Source of the DNA: Aureimonas sp. Leaf427
Lineage (GTDB): Bacteria > Pseudomonadota > Alphaproteobacteria > Rhizobiales > Rhizobiaceae
DNA length: 64,000 nt
Reading direction: 5' to 3'
Assembly (NCBI RefSeq): GCF_001425485.1
Contig: NZ_LMQW01000034.1
Coordinates: forward strand, 124,001 to 188,000
This document shows, one piece after another, positions 56,224 to 64,000 of this stretch. Position 1 is the stretch's first letter; every line of letters starts with the position of its first letter. Under the pieces are notes generated by a model. That model made no database searches. It saw only the letters and a program-made list of their open reading frames with translations, and was not told the DNA's origin. Position numbers and translations under genes: made by a program.

Positions 56224-56618
56224 TTCGAGTCTGCTCCATGTTGCGTGAGCGAACGAAATGTCCCGGGGCGTGCGAAGTTTCATCACACTGGAGTTGATGT
56301 TCGATTTCTCGCGCAACCCAGCGGTTTACCGATCATCGTTTGGAGGACCCGATGGCCCGCAGGACAGCGGTTCGGGTGGCAAAGCCCGCGACCGGTTTTT
56401 AGCTTTTGAATTGAGCCGCGCCGTTGGGCGGCTCGCAGCTTCGATCCGGCGCGGTCGGCCTTGCCGACGGCTTGGTCTCGACCCCGGCGCTGCAGCCTTC
56501 GATCGGATCGTTGGCGGTGGCCTCGGGACATCCGGGCCGTGCGCGAAGCTCGTTCCGTGCCGCGTCGTTCGAATGGCGGCGCGCCGGTTTCGGCACACCG
56601 CCATCGCAGAGGCTGGTG
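56224..56618. other. Intergenic region between icd and the PRC-barrel gene
   Basis: This contains the PRC-barrel promoter region and a 7-bp hairpin at 56413-56434 (GAGCCGC/GCGGCTC) past the icd stop, without a T-run on the icd strand. No gene is seen. Confidence 0.5.
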
Positions 56619-57830
56619 TCAGCCCATGGCCTTCTTGAGGTTCTCGTCGATCTTGTCGAGGAAGCCCGAGGTGGAGAGCCAGGGCTGGTCGGGTCCGATG
56701 AGGAGCGCCAGGTCCTTGGTCATGTAGCCGGCCTCGACGGTCGCGACGCAGACCTTCTCCAGCGTGTCGGCGAAGCGGGTCAACTCGTCGTTGCCGTCGA
56801 GCTTGGCGCGGTGCGCCAGGCCGCGGGTCCAGGCGAAGATCGAGGCGATCGAGTTGGTCGAGGTCTGCTCGCCGCGCTGGTGCTGGCGATAGTGGCGCGT
56901 GACCGTGCCGTGCGCGGCCTCGGCCTCGACGGTCTTGCCGTCCGGCGTCATCAGGACGGAGGTCATGAGGCCGAGCGAGCCGAAGCCCTGCGCCACCGTG
57001 TCCGACTGCACGTCGCCGTCGTAGTTCTTGCAGGCCCAGACGTAGCCGCCGGACCATTTCAACGCCGATGCGACCATGTCGTCGATCAGGCGGTGCTCGT
57101 AGGTGATCCGGGCTTCCTTGAACTTCGCCTGGAACTCGGCCTCGTAGACCTCCTGGAAGATGTCCTTGAAGCGGCCGTCATAGGCCTTCAGGATCGTGTT
57201 CTTCGTGGAGAGGTAGACGGGATAGCCGCGCAGCAGGCCGTAGTTCAGCGAGGCGCGCGCGAATTCGCGGATCGACTCGTCGAGATTGTACATGGCCATC
57301 GCGACGCCGGAACCGGGTGCGTCGTAGACCTCGTGCTCGATCACCTCGCCGTCCTCGCCGACGAACTTGATCGAGAGCTTGCCCTTGCCGGGGAACTTGA
57401 AGTCGGTGGCCTTGTACTGGTCGCCGAAGGCATGGCGGCCGACGATGATCGGCTTGGTCCAGCCGGGAACGAGGCGGGGCACGTTCTTGGCGATGATCGG
57501 CTCGCGGAAGATGACGCCGCCGAGAATGTTGCGGATCGTGCCGTTCGGCGACTTCCACATCTTCTTCAGCGAGAATTCCTTCACCCGGTCCTCGTCCGGG
57601 GTGATGGTGGCGCATTTCACGCCGACGCCGTGCTTCTTGATGGCGTTGGCCGCGTCGATCGTCACCTGGTCGTCGGTGGCGTCGCGGTTCTCCATACCGA
57701 GATCGTAATATTCGAGATCGATATCGAGATAGGGGTGGATCAGCTTGTCCTTGATGAACTGCCAGATGATCCGGGTCATCTCGTCGCCGTCGAGCTCCAC
57801 GACCGGGTTGTCGACCTTGATCTTCGCCAT
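56619..57830 (-). CDS. icd: NADP-dependent isocitrate dehydrogenase
   Basis: This TCA-cycle enzyme makes 2-oxoglutarate and NADPH. The 403 residues are of the eukaryote-like homodimeric type used by rhizobia: [13 protein letters not shown] at the start, [13 protein letters not shown] (substrate Ser/Asn), [29 protein letters not shown] with metal-binding Asp residues, and [12 protein letters not shown] (cofactor loop). Confidence 0.97.
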   Translation of the reverse strand: MAKIKVDNPVVELDGDEMTRIIWQFIKDKLIHPYLDIDLEYYDLGMENRDATDDQVTIDAANAIKKHGVGVKCATITPDEDRVKEFSLKKMWKSPNGTIRNILGGVIFREPIIAKNVPRLVPGWTKPIIVGRHAFGDQYKATDFKFPGKGKLSIKFVGEDGEVIEHEVYDAPGSGVAMAMYNLDESIREFARASLNYGLLRGYPVYLSTKNTILKAYDGRFKDIFQEVYEAEFQAKFKEARITYEHRLIDDMVASALKWSGGYVWACKNYDGDVQSDTVAQGFGSLGLMTSVLMTPDGKTVEAEAAHGTVTRHYRQHQRGEQTSTNSIASIFAWTRGLAHRAKLDGNDELTRFADTLEKVCVATVEAGYMTKDLALLIGPDQPWLSTSGFLDKIDENLKKAMG

Positions 57831-58065
57831 CGGATGCCTTTCCTGACCTCTGGGCGATCCGGGTGCCGCGGACCGCGTCTCTCTACCGGGCCGAGCGCCC
57901 GAACGAACAGGGTTGGGCTATAGCATCGCTAGGCTCCGACGCAAGGCGACAGAACGGTATCGCGCGCGACTCGTGCCGCAAAGCAGCATTGCGCGGCCAA
58001 GGCGCCTCTTGGCCACCGGTGAGCGACACGGTATCAGCCGGTTCAGTCAACAAGGATATGCGACT

Positions 58066-58839
58066 TTGGCCGGCACGAACCGTAGCGACGTCAATCTCGC
58101 CGAGGGGCCGGCGATCATCCTCTGCGAACCGCAGCTCGGCGAGAATATCGGCATGGTGGCGCGCGCCATGGCGAATTTCGGACTGTCGGATCTGCGCCTC
58201 GTGAGCCCGCGCGACGGCTGGCCGAACGAGCGCGCCAGGGCCGCCGCCTCGCGGGCGGATCACGTGATCGACGCCGCCCGGCTCTACGAGACCGCGGCGG
58301 AGGCGGTCGCCGATCTGACCTACGTGCTCGCGACCACCGCGCGGCCGCGCGACAGCCTGAAGCCCGTGCGCGGGCCGGAGGAGGCCGGCGCCGAGCTTCG
58401 GGCGCGCATCTCGGTCGGGCAGGGGGCGGGCATTCTCTTCGGGCGCGAGCGGTTCGGGCTGAACAACGACGAGATCGGGCTTGCCGACGAGATCGTGACC
58501 TTCCCCGTCAACCCCGCCTTCGCCTCGCTGAACATCGCGCAGGCCGTGCTCCTCATGAGCTACGAGTGGATGAAGTCGGGCGGCTCCGAGGGGCCGCGCT
58601 TCACCGCGCCGGAGGTGGCGCCGGCCGAGAAGGAGGACCTGCAGCGCTTTCTCGACCATCTGGAGGGCATGCTGGACGCCGCCGGCTACTTCCACCCGCC
58701 GGAAAAGCGGTCGGCCATGTCGCAGAAGGTTCGCACGATCCTGACCAAGGCGGCTTTCAGCGAGGGCGAGGTCCGCACCCTGCGCGGCATGCTGCGCCAT
58801 CTGGAGCGGCGCATGGCGCAGGCGGGGCGCAGGTCTTGA
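58066..58839 (+). CDS. trmJ: tRNA/rRNA 2'-O-methyltransferase, TrmJ type
   Basis: This SPOUT-class methyltransferase of 257 residues has [19 protein letters not shown] at the start, [15 protein letters not shown] in the middle and the knot-forming [16 protein letters not shown]. TrmJ methylates position 32 of some tRNAs. The TTG at 58066 follows AAGGA by nine bases and gives the usual N-terminus (AGTNRSDVN). The stop overlaps the murI TTG start (TTGA). Confidence 0.88.
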   Translation: MAGTNRSDVNLAEGPAIILCEPQLGENIGMVARAMANFGLSDLRLVSPRDGWPNERARAAASRADHVIDAARLYETAAEAVADLTYVLATTARPRDSLKPVRGPEEAGAELRARISVGQGAGILFGRERFGLNNDEIGLADEIVTFPVNPAFASLNIAQAVLLMSYEWMKSGGSEGPRFTAPEVAPAEKEDLQRFLDHLEGMLDAAGYFHPPEKRSAMSQKVRTILTKAAFSEGEVRTLRGMLRHLERRMAQAGRRS

Positions 58840-59624
58840 GCGAGCGCCCGGTTCTTCTCTTCGATTCCGGCATCGGCGGACTGACCGTCCTGCGCGAGGC
58901 GCGGGTGCTCATGCCCGAGCGCCGGTTCCTCTATGTCGCGGACAACGCGGCCTTTCCCTATGGAAACTGGGAGGAGGAGGCGCTTCGGGCGCGGCTCGTG
59001 GAGCTGTTCGGAACGCTGATCGCCGAGCACGATCCGCTGCTCTGCATGATCCCCTGCAACACTGCCTCGACGCTGGCGCTCGGCGATCTCCGAGCCGCCT
59101 ATCCCGGCATGCGCTTCGTCGGCACGGTTCCGGCGATCAAGCCGGCGGCGGAGCGCACGCGGTCCGGGCTCGTCTCCGTTCTCGCGACGCCCGGCACGGT
59201 GAAGCGGCAGTACACGCGCGATCTCATCACGCAATGGGCCTCGAAATGCCATGTGCGGCTCGTCGGCAGCGTTGAGCTGGCCGGGCTGGCCGAGACCTAC
59301 ATGCGGCACGGCTTCGTCGACGAGGAGGCCGTGCGCGCCGAGATCGAGCCCTGCTTCGTCGAGCAGGACGGGCGGCGCACGGATATCGTCGTGCTCGCCT
59401 GCACGCATTATCCCTTCCTGGTGAACCGCATGCGCAAGATGGCGCCCTGGCCGGTGGACTGGCTGAACCCCGCCGAGGCGATCGCGCGGCGCGCCCTGGC
59501 GCTGCTTCCGCCGGATGGGGAGCCGGTCGCGTCCGGGCTCGACCGGGCGATCTTCACGGCCGGTCCCGCCGATGCGGCGACGCGCTCGCTCCTGCGCGGT
59601 TTTGGCCTCGCTGCGGACGGCTGA
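58836..59624 (+). CDS. murI: Glutamate racemase
   Basis: MurI makes D-glutamate for peptidoglycan. The 262-residue protein has [21 protein letters not shown], the first catalytic Cys in PCNTAST and the second in ACTHYPFL. The start is TTG, overlapping the trmJ stop, so translation is coupled. No ATG fits before the DSGIGG motif. Confidence 0.9.
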   Translation: MSERPVLLFDSGIGGLTVLREARVLMPERRFLYVADNAAFPYGNWEEEALRARLVELFGTLIAEHDPLLCMIPCNTASTLALGDLRAAYPGMRFVGTVPAIKPAAERTRSGLVSVLATPGTVKRQYTRDLITQWASKCHVRLVGSVELAGLAETYMRHGFVDEEAVRAEIEPCFVEQDGRRTDIVVLACTHYPFLVNRMRKMAPWPVDWLNPAEAIARRALALLPPDGEPVASGLDRAIFTAGPADAATRSLLRGFGLAADG

Positions 59625-59756
59625 CGGCGGCGGAGGGCGAGCGGGAAGCCGTCCTGTTCGTGGAAAGCCGATGGAAAAACGGGAACACCGTGGGGCGACG
59701 GGCGTTCGTCGCGGAGAAGGCCCTGACCGAAGGCCGCGCAGCACCCTGGAGACCGC

Positions 59757-59915
59757 ATGGACCTCATCCGCATCATCATCGCCATTTTCCTGCCGCCCGT
59801 CGCCGTGTTCACGCAGGTCGGTCTCGGCAAGCATTTCTGGATCAATCTTCTCCTGACCTTGCTCGGATGGCTGCCCGGCGTGATCCACGCCTTCTACGTG
59901 ATCGGGAAATACTGA
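59757..59915 (+). CDS. Pmp3/YqaE-family proteolipid membrane protein
   Basis: This 52-residue protein consists of two hydrophobic helices (LIRIIIAIFLPPVAVF and INLLLTLLGWLPGVIHAFYVI) joined by a short loop GLGKHFW, the classic Pmp3/UPF0057 layout. Members are stress-induced and influence membrane potential. GGAG lies five bases before the ATG, and a strong terminator follows. Confidence 0.93.
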   Translation: MDLIRIIIAIFLPPVAVFTQVGLGKHFWINLLLTLLGWLPGVIHAFYVIGKY

Positions 59916-59972
59916 TCCTTTCGGAGGCTTCGGGTTGACAGGCGCACCGCCTGTCACCTATTCGACATCCAA

Positions 59973-60004
59973 CCGGCCGCGCTGAAGAGCGCGGCCGGTT
60001 TTCA
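59973..60004 (+). terminator. Rho-independent terminator after the Pmp3 gene
   Basis: A 12-bp stem, AACCGGCCGCGC/GCGCGGCCGGTT, with a six-base loop leads into TTTT. Confidence 0.9.
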
Positions 60005-60152
60005 ACGTTCCCCGTGGCCATCCCCGCATCGCGCGACGGATGGCCTGTCGGTTCGCTTCGGCGGACAGAGGAGGGTGCGTTACCCGCCGGACGATCGCTC
60101 GTCAGGCTGCCCGCCGAAATGGTTCGCGCGGGCGAACGCAAGGAAAACCGCG

Positions 60153-60770
60153 ATGACGAAGCGCGCAGAGTCCAAGTACAAGATCGATCGCCGCATGGGC
60201 GAGAACATCTGGGGCCGTCCCAAGTCCCCGGTCAACCGCCGTCAGTACGGCCCCGGCCAGCACGGCCAGCGCCGCAAGGGCAAGCTGTCCGATTTCGGCA
60301 TCCAGCTTCGCGCCAAGCAGAAGCTCAAGGGCTATTACGGCGACATTTCCGAGAAGCAGTTCCGCAAGACCTACGAAGAGGCCGCGCGCCGCAAGGGCGA
60401 CACCTCCGAGAACCTGATCGGCCTGCTCGAGAGCCGTCTGGATGCGATCGTCTATCGCGCCAAGTTCGTCTCGACCCCCTTCGCGGCCCGCCAGTTCGTG
60501 AACCACGGCCATGTCAACGTGAACGGCGTTCGCACGAACATCGGCTCCTACGTCTGCAAGGCCGGCGACGTGATCGAGGTCCGTCAGAAGTCCAAGCAGC
60601 TGACGATCCTCATCGAGGCCACCCAGCTCGCTGAGCGCGACGTGCCCGACTACATCGAGGCGGATCACTCCAAGATGGTCGCGACCTACGTTCGCGTTCC
60701 CCATCTCGCCGACGTGCCTTACGCCGTTCAGATGGAACCGAACCTCGTCGTCGAGTTCTACTCGCGCTAA
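60153..60770 (+). CDS. rpsD: 30S ribosomal protein S4
   Basis: S4 nucleates 30S assembly by binding the 5' domain of 16S rRNA. The 205-residue protein has the expected [13 protein letters not shown], the S4 RNA-binding domain ([34 protein letters not shown]) and the C-terminal VVEFYSR. AAGGAA precedes the ATG by eight bases. As in other rhizobia it stands alone, outside the alpha operon. Confidence 0.98.
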   Translation: MTKRAESKYKIDRRMGENIWGRPKSPVNRRQYGPGQHGQRRKGKLSDFGIQLRAKQKLKGYYGDISEKQFRKTYEEAARRKGDTSENLIGLLESRLDAIVYRAKFVSTPFAARQFVNHGHVNVNGVRTNIGSYVCKAGDVIEVRQKSKQLTILIEATQLAERDVPDYIEADHSKMVATYVRVPHLADVPYAVQMEPNLVVEFYSR

Positions 60771-60794
60771 GGGCATCGTCCCTTCGAATTCGAA

Positions 60795-60821
60795 CGAAAG
60801 GCCGCCTCGTGCGGCCTTTCG
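60795..60821 (+). terminator. Rho-independent terminator of rpsD
   Basis: An 11-bp perfect stem, CGAAAGGCCGC/GCGGCCTTTCG, has loop CTCGT, followed by CGTTT. Confidence 0.85.
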
Positions 60822-60912
60822 CGTTTCCGGCGCTCGGCCGTTCGGCGGGCGGCGGCTTTGTCTTCGCGGAGCGTTTCCTGTAGTCGGATCGCGACCGCCT
60901 GGAGTTCGCGCC

Positions 60913-61791
60913 ATGCTCGACGAGATCAGCCCCGAGATGCCGGACGGAATCGATGGCGAGAGCGAGACAGGCGGCGCGCACCCGCTGCTCGGCTCGGCGC
61001 CCGACTCGGTCTCTTTCCGCAAGCTTCGCAAGCGCCTGCTGCGTCAGGTCCGCGAGACGATCTCGGTGCATGCCATGGCGAGACCGGGCGCGCGATGGCT
61101 CGTCGGCATCTCCGGCGGCAAGGATTCCTACGCGCTTCTGGCGCTGCTTCACGACCTGAAATGGCGGGGGCTCCTGCCGGTCGATCTTCTGGCCTGCAAT
61201 CTCGACCAGGGCCAGCCGGGTTTTCCCAAGCACGTCCTGCCCGAGTTCCTTGCCAGCCACGCCGTTCCGCACCGGATCGAATATCGCGACACCTATTCGG
61301 TGGTGACGGAGAAGGTGCCGGCCGGCTCCACCTACTGCGCGCTCTGCTCGCGGTTGCGGCGCGGGCATCTCTACCGCATCGCGCGGGAGGAGGGCTGCGA
61401 GGCGCTGGTGCTCGGGCACCACCGCGAGGACTGCCTGGAAACGTTCTTCATGAACCTCTTCCATGGCGGCCGCCTCTCCGCCATGCCGGCGAAGTTCCTG
61501 AACGACGAGGGCGACGTGATGGTGCTGCGCCCTCTCATCTCCTCCGCCGAGGACGACATCGCCAAGTTCACCGCGGCGCTCGGCTTTCCCATCATTCCCT
61601 GCGATCTCTGCGGCAGCCAGGACGGGCTTCAGCGCAATGCGACGAAGGCCATGCTCTCCGAGATGGAAGGCCGCTTTCCCGGCCGTAAGGAGACGATCTT
61701 CCGCGCGCTCGGCCATGTCAGCCCGAGCCATCTCCTGGACCCTAAGCTTTTCGACTTCGCTTCCCTCATGATGACCGGACCACGCCCGTGA
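60913..61791 (+). CDS. ttcA: tRNA 2-thiocytidine biosynthesis protein TtcA
   Basis: TtcA thiolates cytidine 32 of some tRNAs using a 4Fe-4S cluster. The 292-residue protein has the PP-loop SGGKDS near residue 72 and the cluster cysteines in YCALCSR, plus a later CDLCGSQ. GGAG lies eight bases before the ATG. Its stop overlaps the GTG start of the next gene. Confidence 0.94.
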   Translation: MLDEISPEMPDGIDGESETGGAHPLLGSAPDSVSFRKLRKRLLRQVRETISVHAMARPGARWLVGISGGKDSYALLALLHDLKWRGLLPVDLLACNLDQGQPGFPKHVLPEFLASHAVPHRIEYRDTYSVVTEKVPAGSTYCALCSRLRRGHLYRIAREEGCEALVLGHHREDCLETFFMNLFHGGRLSAMPAKFLNDEGDVMVLRPLISSAEDDIAKFTAALGFPIIPCDLCGSQDGLQRNATKAMLSEMEGRFPGRKETIFRALGHVSPSHLLDPKLFDFASLMMTGPRP

Positions 61792-62615
61792 CCGCCTTCG
61801 ACGTCGACCGCCTCGCCACCATCCTGCGCGATGCCGCTCTGGCCGATATCATGCCCCGTTTCCGTCGCCTCGCCTCCGGCGACATCCGGCAGAAGACCTC
61901 CGCCGTGGATCTGGTGACGGAGGCGGACGAGGCTGCGGAGCGGCGCATCCAGGCCGCCTGTGCGCAGGCTTTTCCCGGCGCCGCCTTCATCGGCGAGGAA
62001 TCCACGGCCGCCGATCCGGCGCTGCTCGGCGCGGTCGGAACGGCGGATCTCGCGATCGTCGTCGATCCGATCGACGGAACCGCGAACTTCGCGGCGGGCG
62101 CGCCGCTCTTCGCCGTCATGGCCGCGGTCGTTTCCAAGGGCGAGACGATCGCCGGCATCATCTACGATCCGCTGGGCGACGATTTCCTGATCGCGGAGCG
62201 CGGCGCGGGCACCCGGCTGCGCCGGGTCGACGGGATCGAGATGCCGATGGAGGTGGCGCTGCCGGTGCCGGTCTCCGAAATGGTCGGCTTTGCGTCCACT
62301 TCGTCCTTCGAGCCGGCGGAGCGGCGGGCGCTGCTCGGCAATCTTTCCGGCGTTCGCATCGTCGGCAATTTCCGCTGCGCAGGGCACGAGTACCGGCTGG
62401 CGGGCACCGGGCAGGTGCACTTCAACCTCTATCTAAAGCTGATGCCCTGGGATCATCTGGCGGGCGCGCTGATCCTCGAAGAGGCCGGCGGCTATGTCGC
62501 CAAGTTCGACGGCTCGCCCTACCGCGCATCGGACACGCAAGGGGGACTTCTCTGCGCGATCGATGCCGAGAGCTGGAAGGCGCTGCACGCGACGCTCTTC
62601 CCCGGCCGAATGTAG
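61788..62615 (+). CDS. Inositol monophosphatase family protein
   Basis: This 275-residue lithium-sensitive phosphatase-fold protein has metal ligands in GEES, in [10 protein letters not shown] and in the C-terminal [16 protein letters not shown]. Substrate may be inositol phosphate, 3'-phosphoadenosine phosphate or histidinol phosphate; sequence motifs alone do not decide. GTG start in a GTGA overlap with ttcA. Confidence 0.9.
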   Translation: MTAFDVDRLATILRDAALADIMPRFRRLASGDIRQKTSAVDLVTEADEAAERRIQAACAQAFPGAAFIGEESTAADPALLGAVGTADLAIVVDPIDGTANFAAGAPLFAVMAAVVSKGETIAGIIYDPLGDDFLIAERGAGTRLRRVDGIEMPMEVALPVPVSEMVGFASTSSFEPAERRALLGNLSGVRIVGNFRCAGHEYRLAGTGQVHFNLYLKLMPWDHLAGALILEEAGGYVAKFDGSPYRASDTQGGLLCAIDAESWKALHATLFPGRM

Positions 62616-62630
62616 GGTCTTTCCGCAGGC

Positions 62631-63911
62631 CTATTCGGCCGGCGTCTGAGCCTCCGCCTCGGCAAGCTGGTCGTGGCGCTCGTGCAGCCGCTGGAAGAGG
62701 CGGCCCTTCTCGGCGATGAACACCGCGCCGAGCGAGGCGAGGGAGAGAACGACGAAGCCGAGATAGAGCGGGCGCAGCGTGCCGTCGTAGAAGGAGCCGA
62801 TGGCGGCTCCCATCAGACCGCCGCCGAGCGTCTGCATGAAGCCGAGAACCGACGACGCCGTGCCCGCAACATGGCCGAGCGGATCGAGCGCCAGGGCGTT
62901 GAAGTTCGTGCCGATGAAGCCGAACATGCAGAAGGTCAGAAGCATCAGTCCCAGGAACAGCGGGAAGGGCATGATCCCGCCGAGCGCGGTGGAGATGCCG
63001 AGCTGCAGGGCGCTGAGGCCCGCGAAAATGCAGAGCGCGCCATGCGAGAGGCGGCGCATGCCGATGCGCTCCACCAGCCGCGAGTTCGTGAAGGAGGCCG
63101 CGGCCATGAAGATCGCGACGGCCGAGAAATAGAGGGTGAAGGTCGGCCCGAGGTCGTAGATGCCGGTGTAGATCTGCTCGGCCTGATTGATGAAGCCGAA
63201 AAGCACGCCGAAGATCAGCGCGGTCGCGACCGTGTAGCCGAAGGCGCGCCGGTTCGACAGGACGATGCGGAAGGCTTCCGCCGTCCGCCGGATCGTCAGG
63301 GGGCGCCGGTCTTCCTCGTGCAGCGTCTCGGGCAGGCGCAGATAGGCCCAGATCAGAACCGCCGTTCCGAACAGGCCGATGACGAGGAAGATCTCCTGCC
63401 AGTCGCCGAAGTTCATGATGATCTGGCCGACATTGGGCGCGACGACCGGCACGGCCATGAAGACCATCATGACCAGCGACATGACGCTCGCCATACGCGG
63501 CCCGCCGAAACAGTCGCGCACGATGGAAACCGCGATGACGCGCGTCGCGGCGGCACCTACCCCCTGGAGCGCGCGCAAGGCGAGGAGCACGCCGAAGGTC
63601 GGCGAGACGATGGCGGCGAAGGACGCGGCGATGTAGATGCCGATGCCGACGAAGAGCACGGGCCGGCGCCCGAAATGGTCGGACAGCGTGCCGTAGACGA
63701 TCTGCGCCCCGCCGAAGCCGACGACATAGGCGGTGATGACGAGCTGACGCTGATTCTCGGTGGCGACGCCGAGCTGCGCGCCGATCTCCTGAAGCGAGGG
63801 GATGAAGATGTCGATGGAGGCGGCGTTCAGAGCCATCAAGCATGCGATCATCACGACGAGTTCCCAATAGGGGAGGCTCGCCGCGGCGCTGGGGCGGGAT
63901 GCGTTCGACAT
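62631..63911 (-). CDS. Bcr/CflA-family multidrug efflux transporter
   Basis: This major facilitator protein of 426 residues has 12 membrane helices. Bcr/CflA features are visible: DIFIPSLQEIG in helix 1, YGTLSDHFGRRPVL between helices 2 and 3, and the RALQGVGAAATRVIAVSIVRD motif in helix 4. Family members export drugs such as bicyclomycin or chloramphenicol; the substrate here is unknown. AAAGGA precedes the ATG. The 89 bases to the window end form its upstream region. Confidence 0.92.
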   Translation of the reverse strand: MSNASRPSAAASLPYWELVVMIACLMALNAASIDIFIPSLQEIGAQLGVATENQRQLVITAYVVGFGGAQIVYGTLSDHFGRRPVLFVGIGIYIAASFAAIVSPTFGVLLALRALQGVGAAATRVIAVSIVRDCFGGPRMASVMSLVMMVFMAVPVVAPNVGQIIMNFGDWQEIFLVIGLFGTAVLIWAYLRLPETLHEEDRRPLTIRRTAEAFRIVLSNRRAFGYTVATALIFGVLFGFINQAEQIYTGIYDLGPTFTLYFSAVAIFMAAASFTNSRLVERIGMRRLSHGALCIFAGLSALQLGISTALGGIMPFPLFLGLMLLTFCMFGFIGTNFNALALDPLGHVAGTASSVLGFMQTLGGGLMGAAIGSFYDGTLRPLYLGFVVLSLASLGAVFIAEKGRLFQRLHERHDQLAEAEAQTPAE

Positions 63912-64000
63912 GTTCGTCCTTTCCGGAGACGGCCCGGAATGTACCGCCGGCGTGACAATGGCAAGGCGGTCTTAGAAACTTGATCGAACACTTGGGTTCG

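Noticed and set aside
56413-56434. Hairpin after icd as a rho-independent terminator
   Set aside because: The stem is only 7 bp and no T-run follows on the icd strand.

Overview
The window is a high-GC stretch of alphaproteobacterial chromosome, most likely from the Hyphomicrobiales (Rhizobiales). The evidence is a CckA cell-cycle kinase, a single-cysteine DksA, a class II DAHP synthase, a eukaryote-like NADP isocitrate dehydrogenase, a malic enzyme fused to a phosphotransacetylase-like domain, and a giant coiled-coil protein of the growth-pole-ring (GPR/RgsE) type known from polar-growing rhizobia. No genus is claimed. No prophage, insertion sequence, CRISPR array, rRNA or integrase is visible; nearly everything looks like native, densely packed core genome.

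Layout. 0-12 kb: the end of a fused cytochrome oxidase subunit gene, a five-PAS hybrid sensor kinase, tRNA-Val(CAC), gph, rpiA, a DUF2059 secreted protein, glutathione reductase, a gamma-glutamylcyclotransferase-like protein and DAHP synthase. 11-18.6 kb: a DODA-type dioxygenase, a ParDE toxin-antitoxin pair with its own inverted-repeat operator candidate, two membrane proteins, gltX and malic enzyme. 18.8-26.5 kb: envelope lipid genes. First comes a translationally coupled metallophosphoesterase-glycosyltransferase pair that fits PlcP-Agt phospholipid remodelling, then a dipeptide epimerase, then a complete Mla/MCE lipid transport operon with a STAS-MlaE fusion, an ATPase, a long-tailed MCE protein and an auxiliary lipoprotein. 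26.5-27.3 kb: a convergent spacer with small dispersed-type repeats.

27.3-36.3 kb: one 2,994-residue membrane-anchored coiled-coil protein whose centre is 14 uninterrupted tandem units of exactly 58 residues (174 bp). This is the most striking object in the window. It is read as an enlarged GPR/RgsE homologue, and an Hpt phosphotransfer protein is divergent from it. 37-44 kb: ferredoxin, a DUF922 protease-like protein, folP-folK without folB, ycjF-ycjX, a SixA-type phosphatase and dksA. 44.6-49.6 kb: a FliO-like protein with a very long proline-rich tail, divergent from cckA. 49.6-58 kb: psuK-psuG, recA with a rhizobial-type SOS operator, alaS, a PRC-barrel secreted protein and icd. 58-64 kb: trmJ-murI, a Pmp3-type proteolipid, rpsD, ttcA, an inositol-monophosphatase-family gene and a Bcr/CflA efflux transporter.

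Two themes recur. One is envelope building and polarity (GPR-like protein, CckA, Mla, PlcP-Agt, MurI). The other is tight gene packing with 1-8 bp overlaps and frequent GTG or TTG starts. Functions are assigned by recognising motifs and families by eye; no database search was run.
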